From: a virus
Direction: 5' to 3' (one strand)
Length of the DNA: 23,516 nucleotides
Virus record (IMG/VR): IMGVR_UViG_3300043499_000015
Coordinates: 1-23,516 of that record
In this document: in pieces, positions 23,492 to 23,516 of the stretch
Position numbering within the stretch: position 1 is the first letter of the stretch
How the letters are laid out: every line of letters starts with the position of its first letter
Notes under the pieces: generated by a model
Database searches by the model: none
Told to the model about the DNA's origin: nothing
What the model saw: only the letters and a program-made list of their open reading frames with translations
Made by a program: the position numbers and the translations under genes

Positions 23492-23516
23492 CGGCGGGGG
23501 TTCTCACCCCAAGAAC

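Noticed and set aside
23310-23507. Minus-strand 65-codon frame overlapping the start of the SprT-like gene
   Set aside because: It overlaps the peptidase N-terminus by 59 bases, spans the hairpins and repeats, and has no recognisable content.
1-23516. Search for tRNA genes, CRISPR arrays, integrase, transposase or attachment sites
   Set aside because: Nothing with tRNA-like folding landmarks, regular spacer arrays or recombinase motifs was seen by eye; the repeats found are tandem coding repeats or short inverted repeats.

Overview
The window looks like the packaging, head and tail module of a short-tailed (podovirus-like) double-stranded DNA phage, or a prophage of one. The base composition is GC-rich, about 60% by eye, which fits a GC-rich bacterial host such as a proteobacterium. 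The host itself cannot be read from this sequence. Every supported gene lies on the minus strand. They are packed almost end to end, mostly with ATGA, GTGA or TGATG stop/start overlaps, so transcription runs from high to low coordinates. No integrase, repressor, replication gene, RNA polymerase, tRNA or CRISPR array is visible.

In transcription order the layout is as follows. (1) 23516-22590: a leader with direct repeats and a strong GC-rich hairpin, a SprT-like zinc metallopeptidase gene, then a 161-bp gap with two perfect inverted repeats. (2) 22589-20267: packaging. This holds a Cys-rich 82-aa protein, a probable small terminase, the large terminase, a 41-aa zinc-ribbon-like protein and an 82-aa hypothetical protein. 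(3) 20257-13362: portal and ejected proteins. This holds a 67-aa two-helix membrane protein, the portal with a long Gln-rich coiled C-terminus, a 109-aa coiled-coil protein, a virion lysozyme and a 1023-aa polyvalent-type protein with an HEIQH metallopeptidase motif and a possible ADP-ribosyltransferase-like segment. (4) 13362-7032: adsorption proteins. Two paralogous small proteins are followed by a 1266-aa fibre/spike (cadherin-like repeats, SPRY-like domain, beta-helix) and a 435-aa beta-helix spike. (5) 7035-3564: head assembly, with a small conserved protein, the scaffold, the major capsid protein and a modular 267-aa protein; a 9-bp-stem hairpin follows the capsid gene. (6) 3567-1: tail, with a head-tail adaptor, a nozzle/stabilisation protein and the start of a Gly/Ala-rich protein that runs off the window.

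Together these genes would package DNA (terminases, portal), build the procapsid (scaffold, capsid), close the vertex and attach the short tail (adaptor, nozzle), bind the host surface (fibre, spike, small paralogs), and cut the cell wall and possibly modify host targets at ejection (lysozyme, polyvalent protein). The most unusual points are the polyvalent protein, a C-terminal peptide motif shared between it and the lysozyme, the paralog pair in front of the fibre, and the inverted repeats ahead of the packaging operon.
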